A DNA stretch of 57,889 nucleotides from Bacteroidota bacterium (GCA_029567325.1 JAKQLF010000113.1:1-57889); one strand, 5' to 3'. Counted from the stretch's first letter, positions 34,034 through 42,839 are shown. Notes: a model not told the origin generated them from the letters alone. Program-made: numbers and translations.

Positions 34034-35269
34034 CTAAAAAATATCCAATTCTACTTGATTCCTCATGATGTCTTCCATTGTCTCTCTTTCCCTGATGAGA
34101 TAATCTTTGCCATCTATGACCAAAACTTCTGCCGGTCTGTATCGAGAATTATAATTGGAAGCCATGGTATAACAATAAGCACCGGCATTGTAAAACGCCA
34201 AGACATTGCCGTCCTGTACTTCATGCATTTTTCTATTCACGCCAAAGGTATCGGTTTCGCAAATGTAGCCTACCACCGTGTAAATTCTTTCCTTACCAGA
34301 AGTTTTGGAAATGTTCACAATTTTGTGGTAAGCATCGTAAAACATAGGTCTGATCAAATGATTGAGTCCTGAATCAACTCCAACAAAAACGGTGCTGGTT
34401 GTTTGTTTGACGACGTTGGTTTTTACCAAGAAAAAGCCCGATTCACTTACGAGGTATTTGCCTGGTTCAAACATGAGTGTAAGGTCCCTACCCTTTGCTT
34501 TGCAGTAATTTTTAAATCTTTTGGATATTTTTTTGCCTAAATCATTGATATCGGTTTGTATACCGTCGTCTTTGTAAGGGACTTTAAATCCGCTGCCAAA
34601 GTCCAAATATTTTAACTCAGGAAAATGATCGGCAATGTCAAAAAGTATTTCAGCTCCTTGCAAAAAGACTTCTGCATCCAAGATATCAGATCCTGTATGC
34701 ATATGAACTCCTTCAATTTTCATATGATTAGCCTTTGCTATCCTCAAAATTAAAGGCACTTGATGGAAAGAAATTCCAAATTTTGAGTCAATGTGACCAA
34801 CCGAAATTTTGGTATTTCCACCAGCAAGGATGTGAGGATTTATGCGTACGCAAACTGGATAATCTGGGAAAAGATGTCCAAATTCCTCCAAAATAGAAAG
34901 ATTGTCGATATTGATTTTTACACCAAGTTTTTTTGCCTCAATGATTTCTTCCAAACTCACACAATTGGGCGTGTAAATGATGTCTTGTGGTTCGAAACCA
35001 GCTTTTAGTCCAACTAAAACCTCCTGAATTGAAACAGTATCCAAACCTGCACCCAGACTTTTGATATACTTGAGAATGGAAATATTATTCAAAGCTTTGC
35101 AAGCATAATTGATCTTGAGGTCAGGAACATCAAATGCTTCTTTCATTTTATTGTATTGTTTGGCTATGATAGCCGCATCATATACATAAAGTGGACACCC
35201 GTATTTTTCAGTAAGCGAGAGTACATCAACGCCTCCTGTCAACGTATATTTCCCATTCGTTATCTTCAC
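34034..35269 (-). CDS. lysA: Diaminopimelate decarboxylase
   Basis: The 411-residue PLP enzyme of the alanine-racemase fold makes L-lysine from meso-diaminopimelate. The PLP lysine is in INYACKALNN (about residue 54). Other family motifs are GLDTVSIQEVLVGL, RINPHILAGG, SKFGISFHQV, GVHMHTGSDI, YLDFGSGFKVPY, EPGKYLVSESG, and CETDTFGVNR with the conserved Cys. GAYCYTMASNYNSRYRPAEV closes the active site. It starts 7 bases after a 27-codon ORF (35277-35360), with which it may be cotranscribed. Confidence 0.94.
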   Translation of the reverse strand: MKITNGKYTLTGGVDVLSLTEKYGCPLYVYDAAIIAKQYNKMKEAFDVPDLKINYACKALNNISILKYIKSLGAGLDTVSIQEVLVGLKAGFEPQDIIYTPNCVSLEEIIEAKKLGVKINIDNLSILEEFGHLFPDYPVCVRINPHILAGGNTKISVGHIDSKFGISFHQVPLILRIAKANHMKIEGVHMHTGSDILDAEVFLQGAEILFDIADHFPELKYLDFGSGFKVPYKDDGIQTDINDLGKKISKRFKNYCKAKGRDLTLMFEPGKYLVSESGFFLVKTNVVKQTTSTVFVGVDSGLNHLIRPMFYDAYHKIVNISKTSGKERIYTVVGYICETDTFGVNRKMHEVQDGNVLAFYNAGAYCYTMASNYNSRYRPAEVLVIDGKDYLIRERETMEDIMRNQVELDIF

Positions 35270-35276
35270 TGCTTAA

Positions 35277-35360
35277 TTAATTTTTGTTTTTGATAAAGAG
35301 GGCAAAGATAAGCAGTGCAATATGCATTCCTGTACTGACAATCCATTTAGGTGCTTCCAT
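35277..35360 (-). CDS. Possible 27-residue membrane micropeptide upstream of lysA
   Basis: A short minus-strand ORF begins at ATG 35360 (MEAPKWIVSTG...) and ends with TAA at 35277-35279. A polar N-terminus is followed by a continuous hydrophobic stretch (MHIALLIFALFI) and a basic tail (KNKN). This is the layout of a single-pass small membrane protein. The gap to lysA is 7 bases. I recognise no family. The hydrophobic-then-basic pattern is suggestive, but a chance ORF of this length is possible. Confidence 0.4.
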   Translation of the reverse strand: MEAPKWIVSTGMHIALLIFALFIKNKN

Positions 35361-35697
35361 ATTCGAACAAAAGTGTGATATTTTTAACAAATCATCAAAA
35401 AGAATAAGATGAAAATTTAATCGCGTAGGTTAACTAGACAAATTTATACAGGATTTACAGCCAATGAAAAGTAGGAATCCAGAATGCTTTGCAGTTAATC
35501 CGTGTTTTCAATACTATTACAATAATTCCATAGTTCAAAAGAAAAAGAAGAAAGAAATAGTCTATTAAGTCTGTTTGTGTTTTGAGTTAATTTGAAAAAA
35601 ATAAAACTCTTTTTCAAATAAATCTAAGCAATGTTTTTTTATTAAACTTTCATCTCTCGTCTTTCATCTGTCGTCTTTCATCTCTGCATAACTAATT
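35361..35697. other. Intergenic region with a 14-bp tandem repeat
   Basis: No gene or RNA is visible here. At 35647-35687 about three copies of a 14-base unit (CTTTCATCTCTCGT, CTTTCATCTGTCGT, then a partial copy) lie just downstream of the FabH-like gene. The pyrimidine-rich strand bias resembles the larger repeat field at 48284-48655. Confidence 0.5.
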
Positions 35698-36765
35698 TTA
35701 AATAGCCCAATGAAGTAAAGCGCTTCCCCAGGTAAATCCACTTCCAAAAGCAGCCAGGCATACCAAATCACCTTTCTTTATTTTCCCATTTTCAAAAGCC
35801 TCACACAAAGCTATTGGAATAGAAGCAGCTGTTGTATTTCCATATTTTTGAATGTTATTGTACACTTTTTCGTCGGGTAAACCCATTTGTTTTTGCACAA
35901 AAGCAGAAATCCTCAAATTGGCTTGGTGAGGAATCAACATATCAATATCCGATGCTTCCATGTTTACTTTCTTTAAAGCCTCTTTGATTACTTCTGGAAA
36001 TTTGGTTACTGCAGTTTTGAAAACCAATTGACCATTCATATTGGGATACAACATACCATCATCCATCATTTTCTGAGTCACAAATATTTCACCAGGAGCA
36101 TCATTTTCAGGAAATCCAAATGTCTCAGTTCCTAAGTGTTTTCCACCGTGAGAACCTGGACTGATCATAGCCAATTCTTCAGCATGAGTCCCATCTGAGT
36201 GCAAATGTGTGGTGAGAATGGCTTCAGCTTCATTGGTAGTTGGTTGTAAAATTACAGCTCCTGCTCCATCTCCAAAAATAACTGTAACAGTCCTACCTTT
36301 AGTAGAATAATCCAAACCCATACTGTGCATTTCAGATCCAACAACCAAAACGTTTTTATACATGCCAGTTTTCACAAATTGATCAGCAACACTGATTGCA
36401 TAAATGAATCCACTGCATTGATTTCTGATATCTAGTGCACCACATTCTGTATTGGTAATGCCCAGTTCACGTTGCAACAGTACACCACACCCTGGAAAGT
36501 AATAGTCTGGACTCAATGTCGCAAAAATGATGAAATCTACGTCTTCCTTAGAAATTCCTGCTCTTTCAATGGCGATCTTTGAGGCCTCTGCTCCCATTGT
36601 TGTAGTCGTTTCTTTATGCTTTACCGCATATCTTCTTTCTTTGATACCCGTTCTTTCCTGGATCCACTCATCGGTTGTTTCCATGAACTGGGTAAGGTCT
36701 TGATTGGTCATCACATGACTTGGTAAATACTTGCCAATGCCTGCTATTTTGGTATATGTCTTCAT
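35698..36765 (-). CDS. 3-oxoacyl-ACP synthase III (FabH-like)
   Basis: The 355-residue thiolase-fold enzyme carries the KAS III triad. The Cys is C117 in LDIRNQCSGFIYAIS, the His is in MLIPHQANLRIS (about 280) and the Asn in KYGNTTAASIPIAL (about 310). MTNQDLTQFMETTDEWIQER and VIFGDGAGAVILQ are also typical. FabH condenses an acyl-CoA with malonyl-ACP to start fatty-acid synthesis. At 355 residues it is longer than the classic ~320, with an insertion around 190-240 (ELAMISPGSHGGKHLGTETF). That places it in a FabH-like subgroup common in Bacteroidota, so an exact assignment as the housekeeping FabH is not certain. Confidence 0.85.
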   Translation of the reverse strand: MKTYTKIAGIGKYLPSHVMTNQDLTQFMETTDEWIQERTGIKERRYAVKHKETTTTMGAEASKIAIERAGISKEDVDFIIFATLSPDYYFPGCGVLLQRELGITNTECGALDIRNQCSGFIYAISVADQFVKTGMYKNVLVVGSEMHSMGLDYSTKGRTVTVIFGDGAGAVILQPTTNEAEAILTTHLHSDGTHAEELAMISPGSHGGKHLGTETFGFPENDAPGEIFVTQKMMDDGMLYPNMNGQLVFKTAVTKFPEVIKEALKKVNMEASDIDMLIPHQANLRISAFVQKQMGLPDEKVYNNIQKYGNTTAASIPIALCEAFENGKIKKGDLVCLAAFGSGFTWGSALLHWAI

Positions 36766-36939
36766 CTTTTCTTCATCTTTTTAACGATATGAATGCCACT
36801 CACTTCCAGCATTTTGGGGATAATTTTGTGGCTTTAATATTTTAATGCGGATTCGAAGATATAAAACCGCTTATTATCTTTTTACTTATTGATGATGAAA
36901 TTCTACAGTTGGAAGAAATTCAGTCCATAAGTAACCTTA

Positions 36940-37335
36940 TTACTTTACAAATCCAGTTGGATACATAATCGCCAAACAAACACAAATCAGAAGGAAATTA
37001 TATTCCATTCCGTTTCTGCCACCGCCAACTACAAACCATCCTTCCTTAAAATGAATCATGATGATTCCAACTATAAATACAAAAATAGCCATCAAACAAG
37101 CAAGTTTAATGTACTTATTTATGACCAATAAAACCGCGCTTACCACATGTGAAAGTTTAACCGCCCAAGCTATTGGAATACCAATAGGAGCAAATCCAAC
37201 TTGGTTTAAATACAATTCCCCAAAGTCATGTACACCACCATTGAAAAATCCAGGAATGCTATGTGTCAATAATATGACAACCATAGCATACCTCAATAAT
37301 GACAAGCCAGTGAAAGCCGCTTTTAATTTCGTCAT
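36940..37335 (-). CDS. DoxX-family membrane protein
   Basis: The 131-residue protein has four hydrophobic helices (LSLLRYAMVVILLTHSIPGF, AWAVKLSHVVSAVLLVINKY, LACLMAIFVFIVGIIMI, NFLLICVCLAIMYPTG) with the DoxX-like arrangement of small loops. DoxX proteins are associated with quinone- or redox-linked membrane processes, but the role of this one is unknown. Its start overlaps the stop of the cupin gene (ATGA). Confidence 0.8.
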   Translation of the reverse strand: MTKLKAAFTGLSLLRYAMVVILLTHSIPGFFNGGVHDFGELYLNQVGFAPIGIPIAWAVKLSHVVSAVLLVINKYIKLACLMAIFVFIVGIIMIHFKEGWFVVGGGRNGMEYNFLLICVCLAIMYPTGFVK

Positions 37336-37697
37336 ATGATTTCTAATTGCTGTCGAGTTAGTTCTCCAAGGACATTCCCTGTATTTAAAGTAGTATTTGG
37401 TTCAAATAACATAACTTCCACTTCATTTTCTGCTACAGGTCTGTGCTCAACACCTTTAGGTACAATTACAAACTCATTTTCAGATAAAGTGATCGTTTTA
37501 TCTCTGAACTCCATCTGAAATTGCCCTTTAATCACCAGAAACATTTCGTCCTCATGCTCATGGCTATGCCAAACAAATTCGCCTTGGAATTTCACCAGTT
37601 TGATGTGCTGTCCGTTGAGTTCACCCACAACTCTTGGATTCCAGTGATCTTGAAATAAATTCAATTTTTCAGAAATATTTACTTTATTCATATCCAT
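37332..37697 (-). CDS. Small cupin-domain protein
   Basis: The 121-residue single-domain cupin has the metal-binding motif EFVWHSHEHEDEMFLVIKG (His, His, Glu) and the second motif VIVPKGVEHRPVAENEVEVM, with the third His. It is probably a cytoplasmic metal-dependent enzyme or binding protein of unspecified substrate. Two closely spaced ATG codons (37697 and 37691) are equally possible starts. It is coupled to the DoxX gene by a 4-base overlap. Confidence 0.85.
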   Translation of the reverse strand: MDMNKVNISEKLNLFQDHWNPRVVGELNGQHIKLVKFQGEFVWHSHEHEDEMFLVIKGQFQMEFRDKTITLSENEFVIVPKGVEHRPVAENEVEVMLFEPNTTLNTGNVLGELTRQQLEII

Positions 37698-37734
37698 CTT
37701 ATGTTCGACTACAAATCAAGTTAATTAGAAATGA

Positions 37735-38487
37735 TCAATCTTCTTTTTTTTCTAATACAGGTAGTTTAGGATCTAGTTCTTCCAAAACCTCCAACACTTT
37801 TTTGGCTACGAAATAGTTTCTATACCAACGTTGGTCAGACGGTACGATGTGCCAAGGAATATGAGATTCGTTGATGGCATGCTCATATGCATCCATGTAT
37901 TCGTTCCAAAGTTTTCTTTCTTCCCAATCTCCAGGATTGTGTTTCCACTGTTTTTCAGGTAGATCTAGTCGCTCTTGTAATTTTTCCAATTGCCTTTCTG
38001 GTGAGATATGCATGTAGAATTTCAGAACGGTGGTGTTGTTGTCAAATTGGAGGAGGTCTTCAAAAGAGTTTATGGCTGCCATTCTCTTAGAAACACGCTC
38101 ATCATCAATCCACTTATGCACTTTTTGGATCAAAATATCTTCGTAATGAGACCTTATGAAAATCATGGTGTGCCCTTTTGCAGGTGCAATCTTGTGACAT
38201 CTCCAAAGAAAATCATGAGAAAATTCTTCTTCTGTAGGTTTTTTGAATGAGTATGCATCGATACCTGAAGGATTACAATTAGCGAAAACATTTTTTGTAA
38301 CTCCATCTTTTCCGCTGGCGTCCATGCCTTGCAAAACCACCAAAACACTGTGCTTTTTTTCAGCGTAAAGTTTGTTCTGAAGGTCGCCGATTTTCTTGGC
38401 CAACTTTTTCACTTTGGCTTTAATTTCATCTTTATCCAAATCTTCAGGCGCTGTTGTTTTGATGGCGCTCAATTTTACTTTAGTCAT
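37735..38487 (-). CDS. ppk2: Polyphosphate kinase 2 family protein
   Basis: The 250-residue one-domain PPK2 transfers phosphate between polyphosphate and nucleotides. The Walker A is LQGMDASGKDGVTKNVF (about 52-68), followed by FKKPTEEEFSHDFLWRCHK, the lid segment IFIRSHYEDILIQKVH, and FYMHISPERQLEKLQERL. C-terminal WHIVPSDQRWYRNYFVAK is conserved. The class (ADP-, AMP- or dual-specific) cannot be fixed by eye. It is read divergently from the S4-domain gene. Confidence 0.92.
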   Translation of the reverse strand: MTKVKLSAIKTTAPEDLDKDEIKAKVKKLAKKIGDLQNKLYAEKKHSVLVVLQGMDASGKDGVTKNVFANCNPSGIDAYSFKKPTEEEFSHDFLWRCHKIAPAKGHTMIFIRSHYEDILIQKVHKWIDDERVSKRMAAINSFEDLLQFDNNTTVLKFYMHISPERQLEKLQERLDLPEKQWKHNPGDWEERKLWNEYMDAYEHAINESHIPWHIVPSDQRWYRNYFVAKKVLEVLEELDPKLPVLEKKED

Positions 38488-38557
38488 AAGCGTTTATTTA
38501 TTTTGAGTAAAAATAGGTAATAGACACAAATTATTTCAATCACTTTAATATATGTCT

Positions 38558-38565
38558 TAGGTTTG
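38558..38565 (+). promoter_or_regulatory. Putative -7 element before the S4-domain gene
   Basis: TAGGTTTG is an exact TAnnTTTG match in the divergent gap between ppk2 and the S4-domain gene, 30 bases before the ATG at 38596. No clear TTTG -33 box is seen about 19 bases upstream. Confidence 0.4.
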
Positions 38566-38595
38566 TGTGGCTTATTGTAAAAATGATTGGCGACG

Positions 38596-39012
38596 ATGGA
38601 AAAAATGCGAATAGATAAATGGGTTTGGGCAGTAAGATTATACAAATCAAGAACGATTGCCGCGGATGCTTGCAAAACTGGCAAGGTCAAACTCAATGGG
38701 GTGAATGCAAAACCTGCTACTTTAGTGGGCGAAGGCGATAAAATTGAGCTCAAAAAAAATGGATTTGGATTGACTTTTGACGTCAAAAAATTGCTAAAAT
38801 CTAGGGTTGGTGCAGCTATTGCAGTAGAATGTTATACCAATACCACTCCTGAAGAAGAATTGAATAAGTATAAAAACTGGTTCGTTGGGAAAACAGGTGC
38901 TGAAATGAGGGAAAAAGGTGCCGGAAGACCTACCAAAAAAGAAAGAAGGGAAATTGATGAGTTCAAAGATGGAGACTTCAATTTTGATTGGTATGATGAA
39001 GAACCTATTTAA
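38596..39012 (+). CDS. S4-domain RNA-binding protein (Hsp15-like)
   Basis: The start chosen is ATG 38596 (MEKMRIDKWVWAVRLYKSR). An upstream TTG extension is unlikely, and ATG 38605 is an alternative. The 138-residue protein opens with a classic S4 domain: RIDKWVWAVRLYKSRTIAAD, TGKVKLNGVNAKPATLVGEGD. This is followed by a basic-acidic tail with GAGRPTKKERREIDEF, as in Hsp15/YrfH relatives. Hsp15 binds free 50S subunits carrying stalled nascent chains. The same role is likely but inferred. Confidence 0.9.
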   Translation: MEKMRIDKWVWAVRLYKSRTIAADACKTGKVKLNGVNAKPATLVGEGDKIELKKNGFGLTFDVKKLLKSRVGAAIAVECYTNTTPEEELNKYKNWFVGKTGAEMREKGAGRPTKKERREIDEFKDGDFNFDWYDEEPI

Positions 39013-39082
39013 AGTTTATCATGATGTGCAAAACATTGAGAAAGAAGCGGCGTTTAAAATTTTGAAATTTTAAAAATTAAGT

Positions 39083-39469
39083 ATGAAAAAAATTATTGTT
39101 GTATTACTATCTGTATTTTTTCTGGCATCTTGTGGGAAAGATAGTAATGCTTGTAAACAATCTGATTATGTTGGTTTCTATTCAATTGAAGGTGAAGGTT
39201 GCTTACTGACGGGAACAGATGTTGAATTGACTGCTTTTGCAAACGGTCCTGATGGCGTAAATTTTGATTGGGCAAACGCAACAAGTAGATTAACCTTAGC
39301 AGGTCCATTGATCATCAATGAATGTATGGCTTCTGTTAATGTAGTAAATGTACAAGCAGATACTGACATGCAGGTGAATGCAATGCTTGAAGGAAAAAAA
39401 ATGACAATAACCTACAATGGAAAGTTTTCAGGTAAAGTAATCAATTGCACAGAAACTTACAAAAAGTAA
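39083..39469 (+). CDS. Small lipoprotein, paralog A
   Basis: The 128-residue protein has a lipoprotein signal MKKIIVVLLSVFFLASC with lipidated Cys 17. The mature part carries four further Cys residues (in NACKQSDY, GEGCLLTG, NECMASV and INCTETYK), which could form two disulfides. No family is recognised. Conserved patterns shared with the neighbour are QSDYVGFYSIEGEGCLL and a C-terminal TYNGKFSGKVINCTET. It appears to be a small beta-rich envelope protein. It lies 70 bases after the S4-domain gene. Confidence 0.8.
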   Translation: MKKIIVVLLSVFFLASCGKDSNACKQSDYVGFYSIEGEGCLLTGTDVELTAFANGPDGVNFDWANATSRLTLAGPLIINECMASVNVVNVQADTDMQVNAMLEGKKMTITYNGKFSGKVINCTETYKK

Positions 39470-39631
39470 ATCTCTGCAAAGCAAGGGTTTAATTATTTCG
39501 TACATAACTAATTTATTATAAGACCTATTAACCAATAGTTCAGGACTCGATAATATTAATTTTTATTATAAAACTTTGGTGGTGGAGTACACGTTTGACC
39601 TTCCATTATCTAGAATATAAAAATAATTAAT

Positions 39632-40015
39632 ATGAAAAAGTTACTCTTATCAGCATTGGCTGCTGTTCTTTTGGTCGCTTGTGGAAAAGATGATAATTGC
39701 ACGCAATCAGATTTTGTTGGTGTTTATAACGTTCAAGGTAAAGGTTGCCTACTAGACAGCACAAATGTGAAGTTAACAGCAACAGCCAATGGGACAAGTG
39801 ATTTGAACATGGAATGGGAAGATGGTAGTAATACCCTCACATTAGACGGACCACTCAAGCTAACTGATTGTACAGGATCTTTAAAATTGGTGGATGAACC
39901 GACTGAAACCGACCTTACTATGAATGCAACTTTAGATGGAAATACGCTCAAAATTACCTATACTGGTAAGTTTTTTAGTACACAAATAAATTGTACTGAA
40001 ACATTCAAAAAGTAA
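39632..40015 (+). CDS. Small lipoprotein, paralog B
   Basis: The 127-residue protein is a clear paralog of the preceding gene. It has the signal MKKLLLSALAAVLLVAC, then GKDDNCTQSDFVGVYNVQG, KGCLLDSTNV, LTDCTGSL and INCTETFKK. All four mature Cys residues align with paralog A, and roughly half of the residues match by eye. The pair arose by tandem duplication, with a 162-base gap. Function is unknown. A short A/T-rich hairpin with a T run follows immediately. Confidence 0.8.
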   Translation: MKKLLLSALAAVLLVACGKDDNCTQSDFVGVYNVQGKGCLLDSTNVKLTATANGTSDLNMEWEDGSNTLTLDGPLKLTDCTGSLKLVDEPTETDLTMNATLDGNTLKITYTGKFFSTQINCTETFKK

Positions 40016-40035
40016 AACTTTAAGCAAGTTTTTTT
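40014..40035 (+). terminator. Weak intrinsic terminator after lipoprotein B
   Basis: A 7-bp stem AAAACTT-TAAGC-AAGTTTT overlaps the stop codon and leads into a run of seven T (40029-40035). The stem is AT-rich, so termination would be weak. Confidence 0.5.
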
Positions 40036-40087
40036 CCACGGTAATTAAATTAGGAAAAATTATGGAGGGCATAGATACATCGACTAC

Positions 40088-40765
40088 TTAGCTGTAGTTG
40101 ATTAAATCATTGTAGTATGTTTGATAAACATCTCGGGCATATCTGTTTGTAAATAGTTGGAATTCATGGTTCATTCTATAGAAATCCTCAACGATCATTG
40201 CCTGCTGCTCAAAGTTATAGTGGAATAGAGTTTTGCCTTTGTTCAATCCGTTGACAAGGCGCTCTACTCCACCATAATCGTACTTGTATTTTGATCCTTG
40301 TGCCTTCAAAGCTCTATAAATATAAACACTACCAAAATTCTGGAATTGGAAAACATGTACCAATTCGTGCACCAATATTGCAGACTCAATTGTGTCCCGA
40401 TAGTGCACTACATTGTAGCCAATAAAAGCATAGGCATATCTCTTTACAAATGTTGATGCTTTATCATTGATCATCACGGCTGGAATCTTTATACTTGTAC
40501 CAAACCATTCTTCTACCAACATTGCTTCCAAATCAGTCAGAGCCCTCATTTTTGGCTTTACTATCTTTAAGCCAGTCATATGCAGCTCAGGAATGTACAA
40601 TACATCAATGAGGTAAAACAATAGGTCAATGGGCCAATCCCAAAATCTGGAATTTGGAATGATTGGTTTCCAAGTGAATAAAACCATAAAATGTCTGAAA
40701 AGGCGGTTCCATCTTTTACGGGTATTACCCAATCCAAATTTCCATATTTGAGCATATAAATTCAT
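40088..40765 (-). CDS. Putative zinc metallopeptidase-like protein (HELVH)
   Basis: The 225-residue protein has no signal peptide, but it has a hydrophobic stretch near residues 45-60 (IDLLFYLIDVLYIP). The motif ILVHELVHVFQFQNFGSVYI (about 131-150) contains HExxH, and a downstream NFEQQAMIVEDFY (about 188-200) could give the third zinc ligand (Glu). This spacing resembles the DUF4157-type and effector-associated metallopeptidases. Substrate and activity are unknown. It begins 6 bases after the LolE-like permease, so both are on one transcript. Confidence 0.65.
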   Translation of the reverse strand: MNLYAQIWKFGLGNTRKRWNRLFRHFMVLFTWKPIIPNSRFWDWPIDLLFYLIDVLYIPELHMTGLKIVKPKMRALTDLEAMLVEEWFGTSIKIPAVMINDKASTFVKRYAYAFIGYNVVHYRDTIESAILVHELVHVFQFQNFGSVYIYRALKAQGSKYKYDYGGVERLVNGLNKGKTLFHYNFEQQAMIVEDFYRMNHEFQLFTNRYARDVYQTYYNDLINYS

Positions 40766-40771
40766 TGTCTA

Positions 40772-42067
40772 TCAGTTGAATCTAAGTGCTGAAATTGGTT
40801 TGATGCGATTGATGATAAAAGTTGGCAATACCAAAAACAAGAGTATAAATATAAATGCGCCAAAGTTTATCCATAGTACAGTCTGCCAATCTAGATATAT
40901 CGGAGCAGTATCTAAATAATAATTTTCTTCATCTAGTTTGATGAATTTATAAGTCTTTTGGAGGAATGCCAATCCTAGTCCAATTACATTTCCTAATAAT
41001 TGTCCTAATAAGATGATGACACTGGCTTGGTAGAGGAATATTTTTTGCACTTGCCAATTTGTTGACCCCAATGACTTGAGAATGCCGACCATGTGGGTCC
41101 TTTCCAAAATTAAAATGAGTAAAACAGTCATCATATTGATCACTGCAACAATGCCCATCAACTGCAGAATCACTTTTTCATTGATGTCTTGTAATTTCAA
41201 CCATTCAAAAATGGATGGAAATTTCTGTTGTATGGTTTCAGCATAAAGGTTACTTGGCAAAATGCTGTTATATATGTAATCTGTGATGATTTCACTGTCC
41301 CTGATATCGTCTAAAAAAACTTCAATTCCTGCGACCTGATTTTCATTCCAACCCAGAAGTTCTCTCAATTGATTCATATTCCCAAGTACAAATCTTTTAT
41401 CGTATTCTTCCAAGCCGGTATTAAATATTCCCACTACTTTGAGCTTCCTACGCACTTTGTTTTTATTCTTGACAAAGGAAACAATGACTTCTTTATTGAC
41501 TTTGATTTGAAGTTTGTCTGCTATGATTTTACTGATGATAATTTCATCTTCGCCCATTGATTCCAGGTTCTGCTTGCCAGAAATCATGAATCTATTCATT
41601 CGTCCCCAGTCAAATTGATTGTCAATTCCTTTGAAAAGTATGGTTTGAAAATCTATTCCAGACTCTACAAGGCCAGGCATGATGATGAATGGTTGCACAT
41701 GTTGGACGCCACCATAACTCATTGTTTCTTGGTATTTACCCTCAATTTCTCGCCCCCACATTTTTGCAGGAATTTGATATTGAACCGACTTGATTTGTTT
41801 GAGTTGTGTATAATATGGCGCAGACACAGAGATGGGTCTCAGTTCAAAATCGCGATTGATATTGGTGTCTGTGATGTGTATGTGACCCCAAAATCCAAAA
41901 ATTTTATTGTGAATTTCCCGCTTAAATCCTGTGATCATGGCATTGGTGAGGATCATTACAGCAAGACTTATGGTTATTGCAGCAATGGCAATACCAACAA
42001 TGGTTTTAGTAAAAGAACGACCCTTTGAAAATGCCAGGCGCTTAGCAACGAAATATGAAAAGTTCAA
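40772..42067 (-). CDS. LolE/LolC-like ABC transporter permease (FtsX family)
   Basis: The 431-residue protein has an N-terminal helix (TKTIVGIAIAAITISLAVMIL), a large periplasmic MacB-type domain (about 45-270), and three C-terminal helices including the FtsX segment VILQLMGIVAVINMMTVLLI, followed by TNWQVQKIFLYQASVI. This matches LolC/LolE subunits that extract lipoproteins from the inner membrane for transport to the outer membrane. No ATPase gene is adjacent. The LolD-like ATPase at 45642-46328 is the nearest candidate, although it lies in another transcription unit. Confidence 0.88.
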   Translation of the reverse strand: MNFSYFVAKRLAFSKGRSFTKTIVGIAIAAITISLAVMILTNAMITGFKREIHNKIFGFWGHIHITDTNINRDFELRPISVSAPYYTQLKQIKSVQYQIPAKMWGREIEGKYQETMSYGGVQHVQPFIIMPGLVESGIDFQTILFKGIDNQFDWGRMNRFMISGKQNLESMGEDEIIISKIIADKLQIKVNKEVIVSFVKNKNKVRRKLKVVGIFNTGLEEYDKRFVLGNMNQLRELLGWNENQVAGIEVFLDDIRDSEIITDYIYNSILPSNLYAETIQQKFPSIFEWLKLQDINEKVILQLMGIVAVINMMTVLLILILERTHMVGILKSLGSTNWQVQKIFLYQASVIILLGQLLGNVIGLGLAFLQKTYKFIKLDEENYYLDTAPIYLDWQTVLWINFGAFIFILLFLVLPTFIINRIKPISALRFN

Positions 42068-42203
42068 TATTGGTTATAATCTTTGGAGTCAAAAGTAGTC
42101 AAATAATAAATGCCCACAGTGATAAAGATGAAAATACTTGCTATCAGATTTTGGGAATAACCATGCAAAATCAAAGCATACAGAAGTATAAGGATTTGTG
42201 TAA

Positions 42204-42839
42204 TCAAACAATTTTTTCTCTCAAAGCCAATGCAACTGCTTCTGTTCCAGAATGTACGTGCAATTTGGCATATATGTTTCTCATATGACTTTTGATGGTA
42301 TCTATAGAAACAAATAATTCCGTCGCGATCATTTTATAACTTTTACCATCAACCAGCAATTGCAAAACCTTCTTTTCTTGATTGGTCAAATTATATTCTG
42401 AAGTTTGTCTAATTTGTACATTGGATTTAAATAGGTCTATTACCTTTCTTGCGATACTTGGAGTCATGGGTGATCCTCCTGAAACGACCTCTAAAATGGC
42501 ATCAATGATACCTTCTGGTTTGGTAGATTTCAATAAATAGCCAGAGGCGCCAGCACAAAGCGCGTGGAAAATGTATTCGTCATCAAAAAAAGCCGTTTGA
42601 ATTAAGATGTGGATCTGTGGAAATTCCTTTTTGATGGCTGTTGTCGCTTCTATTCCGTTGACATTAGGCATTTCGATGTCCATCAAAATGACGTCACATG
42701 CTGTGTTTTTGAGCTTAGCAACCGCATTTCTACCATCAGGAAAAGAGCCTACGCATTGTGTTTGATCAGAAATTGACAAGAGGATTTCATATGTCTCTCG
42801 CAAATGTTTATTGTCCTCAAATATTGCTACTCTTATCAA
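42204..42839 (-). CDS. NarL/FixJ-type response regulator
   Basis: The 211-residue protein has a receiver domain with acidic pair E8/D9, phosphoacceptor D54 in DVILMDIEMPNVNG, Thr in ILIQTAFFDD and Lys in GYLLKSTKPEG. A LuxR-type HTH follows (NLTNQEKKVLQLLVDGKSYK, ATELFVSIDTIKSHMRNIYA). It is a DNA-binding response regulator. No histidine kinase gene lies nearby, so it is an orphan within this window. It is divergent from the exporter operon at 43293-46328, which may be its target. Confidence 0.92.
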   Translation of the reverse strand: MIRVAIFEDNKHLRETYEILLSISDQTQCVGSFPDGRNAVAKLKNTACDVILMDIEMPNVNGIEATTAIKKEFPQIHILIQTAFFDDEYIFHALCAGASGYLLKSTKPEGIIDAILEVVSGGSPMTPSIARKVIDLFKSNVQIRQTSEYNLTNQEKKVLQLLVDGKSYKMIATELFVSIDTIKSHMRNIYAKLHVHSGTEAVALALREKIV

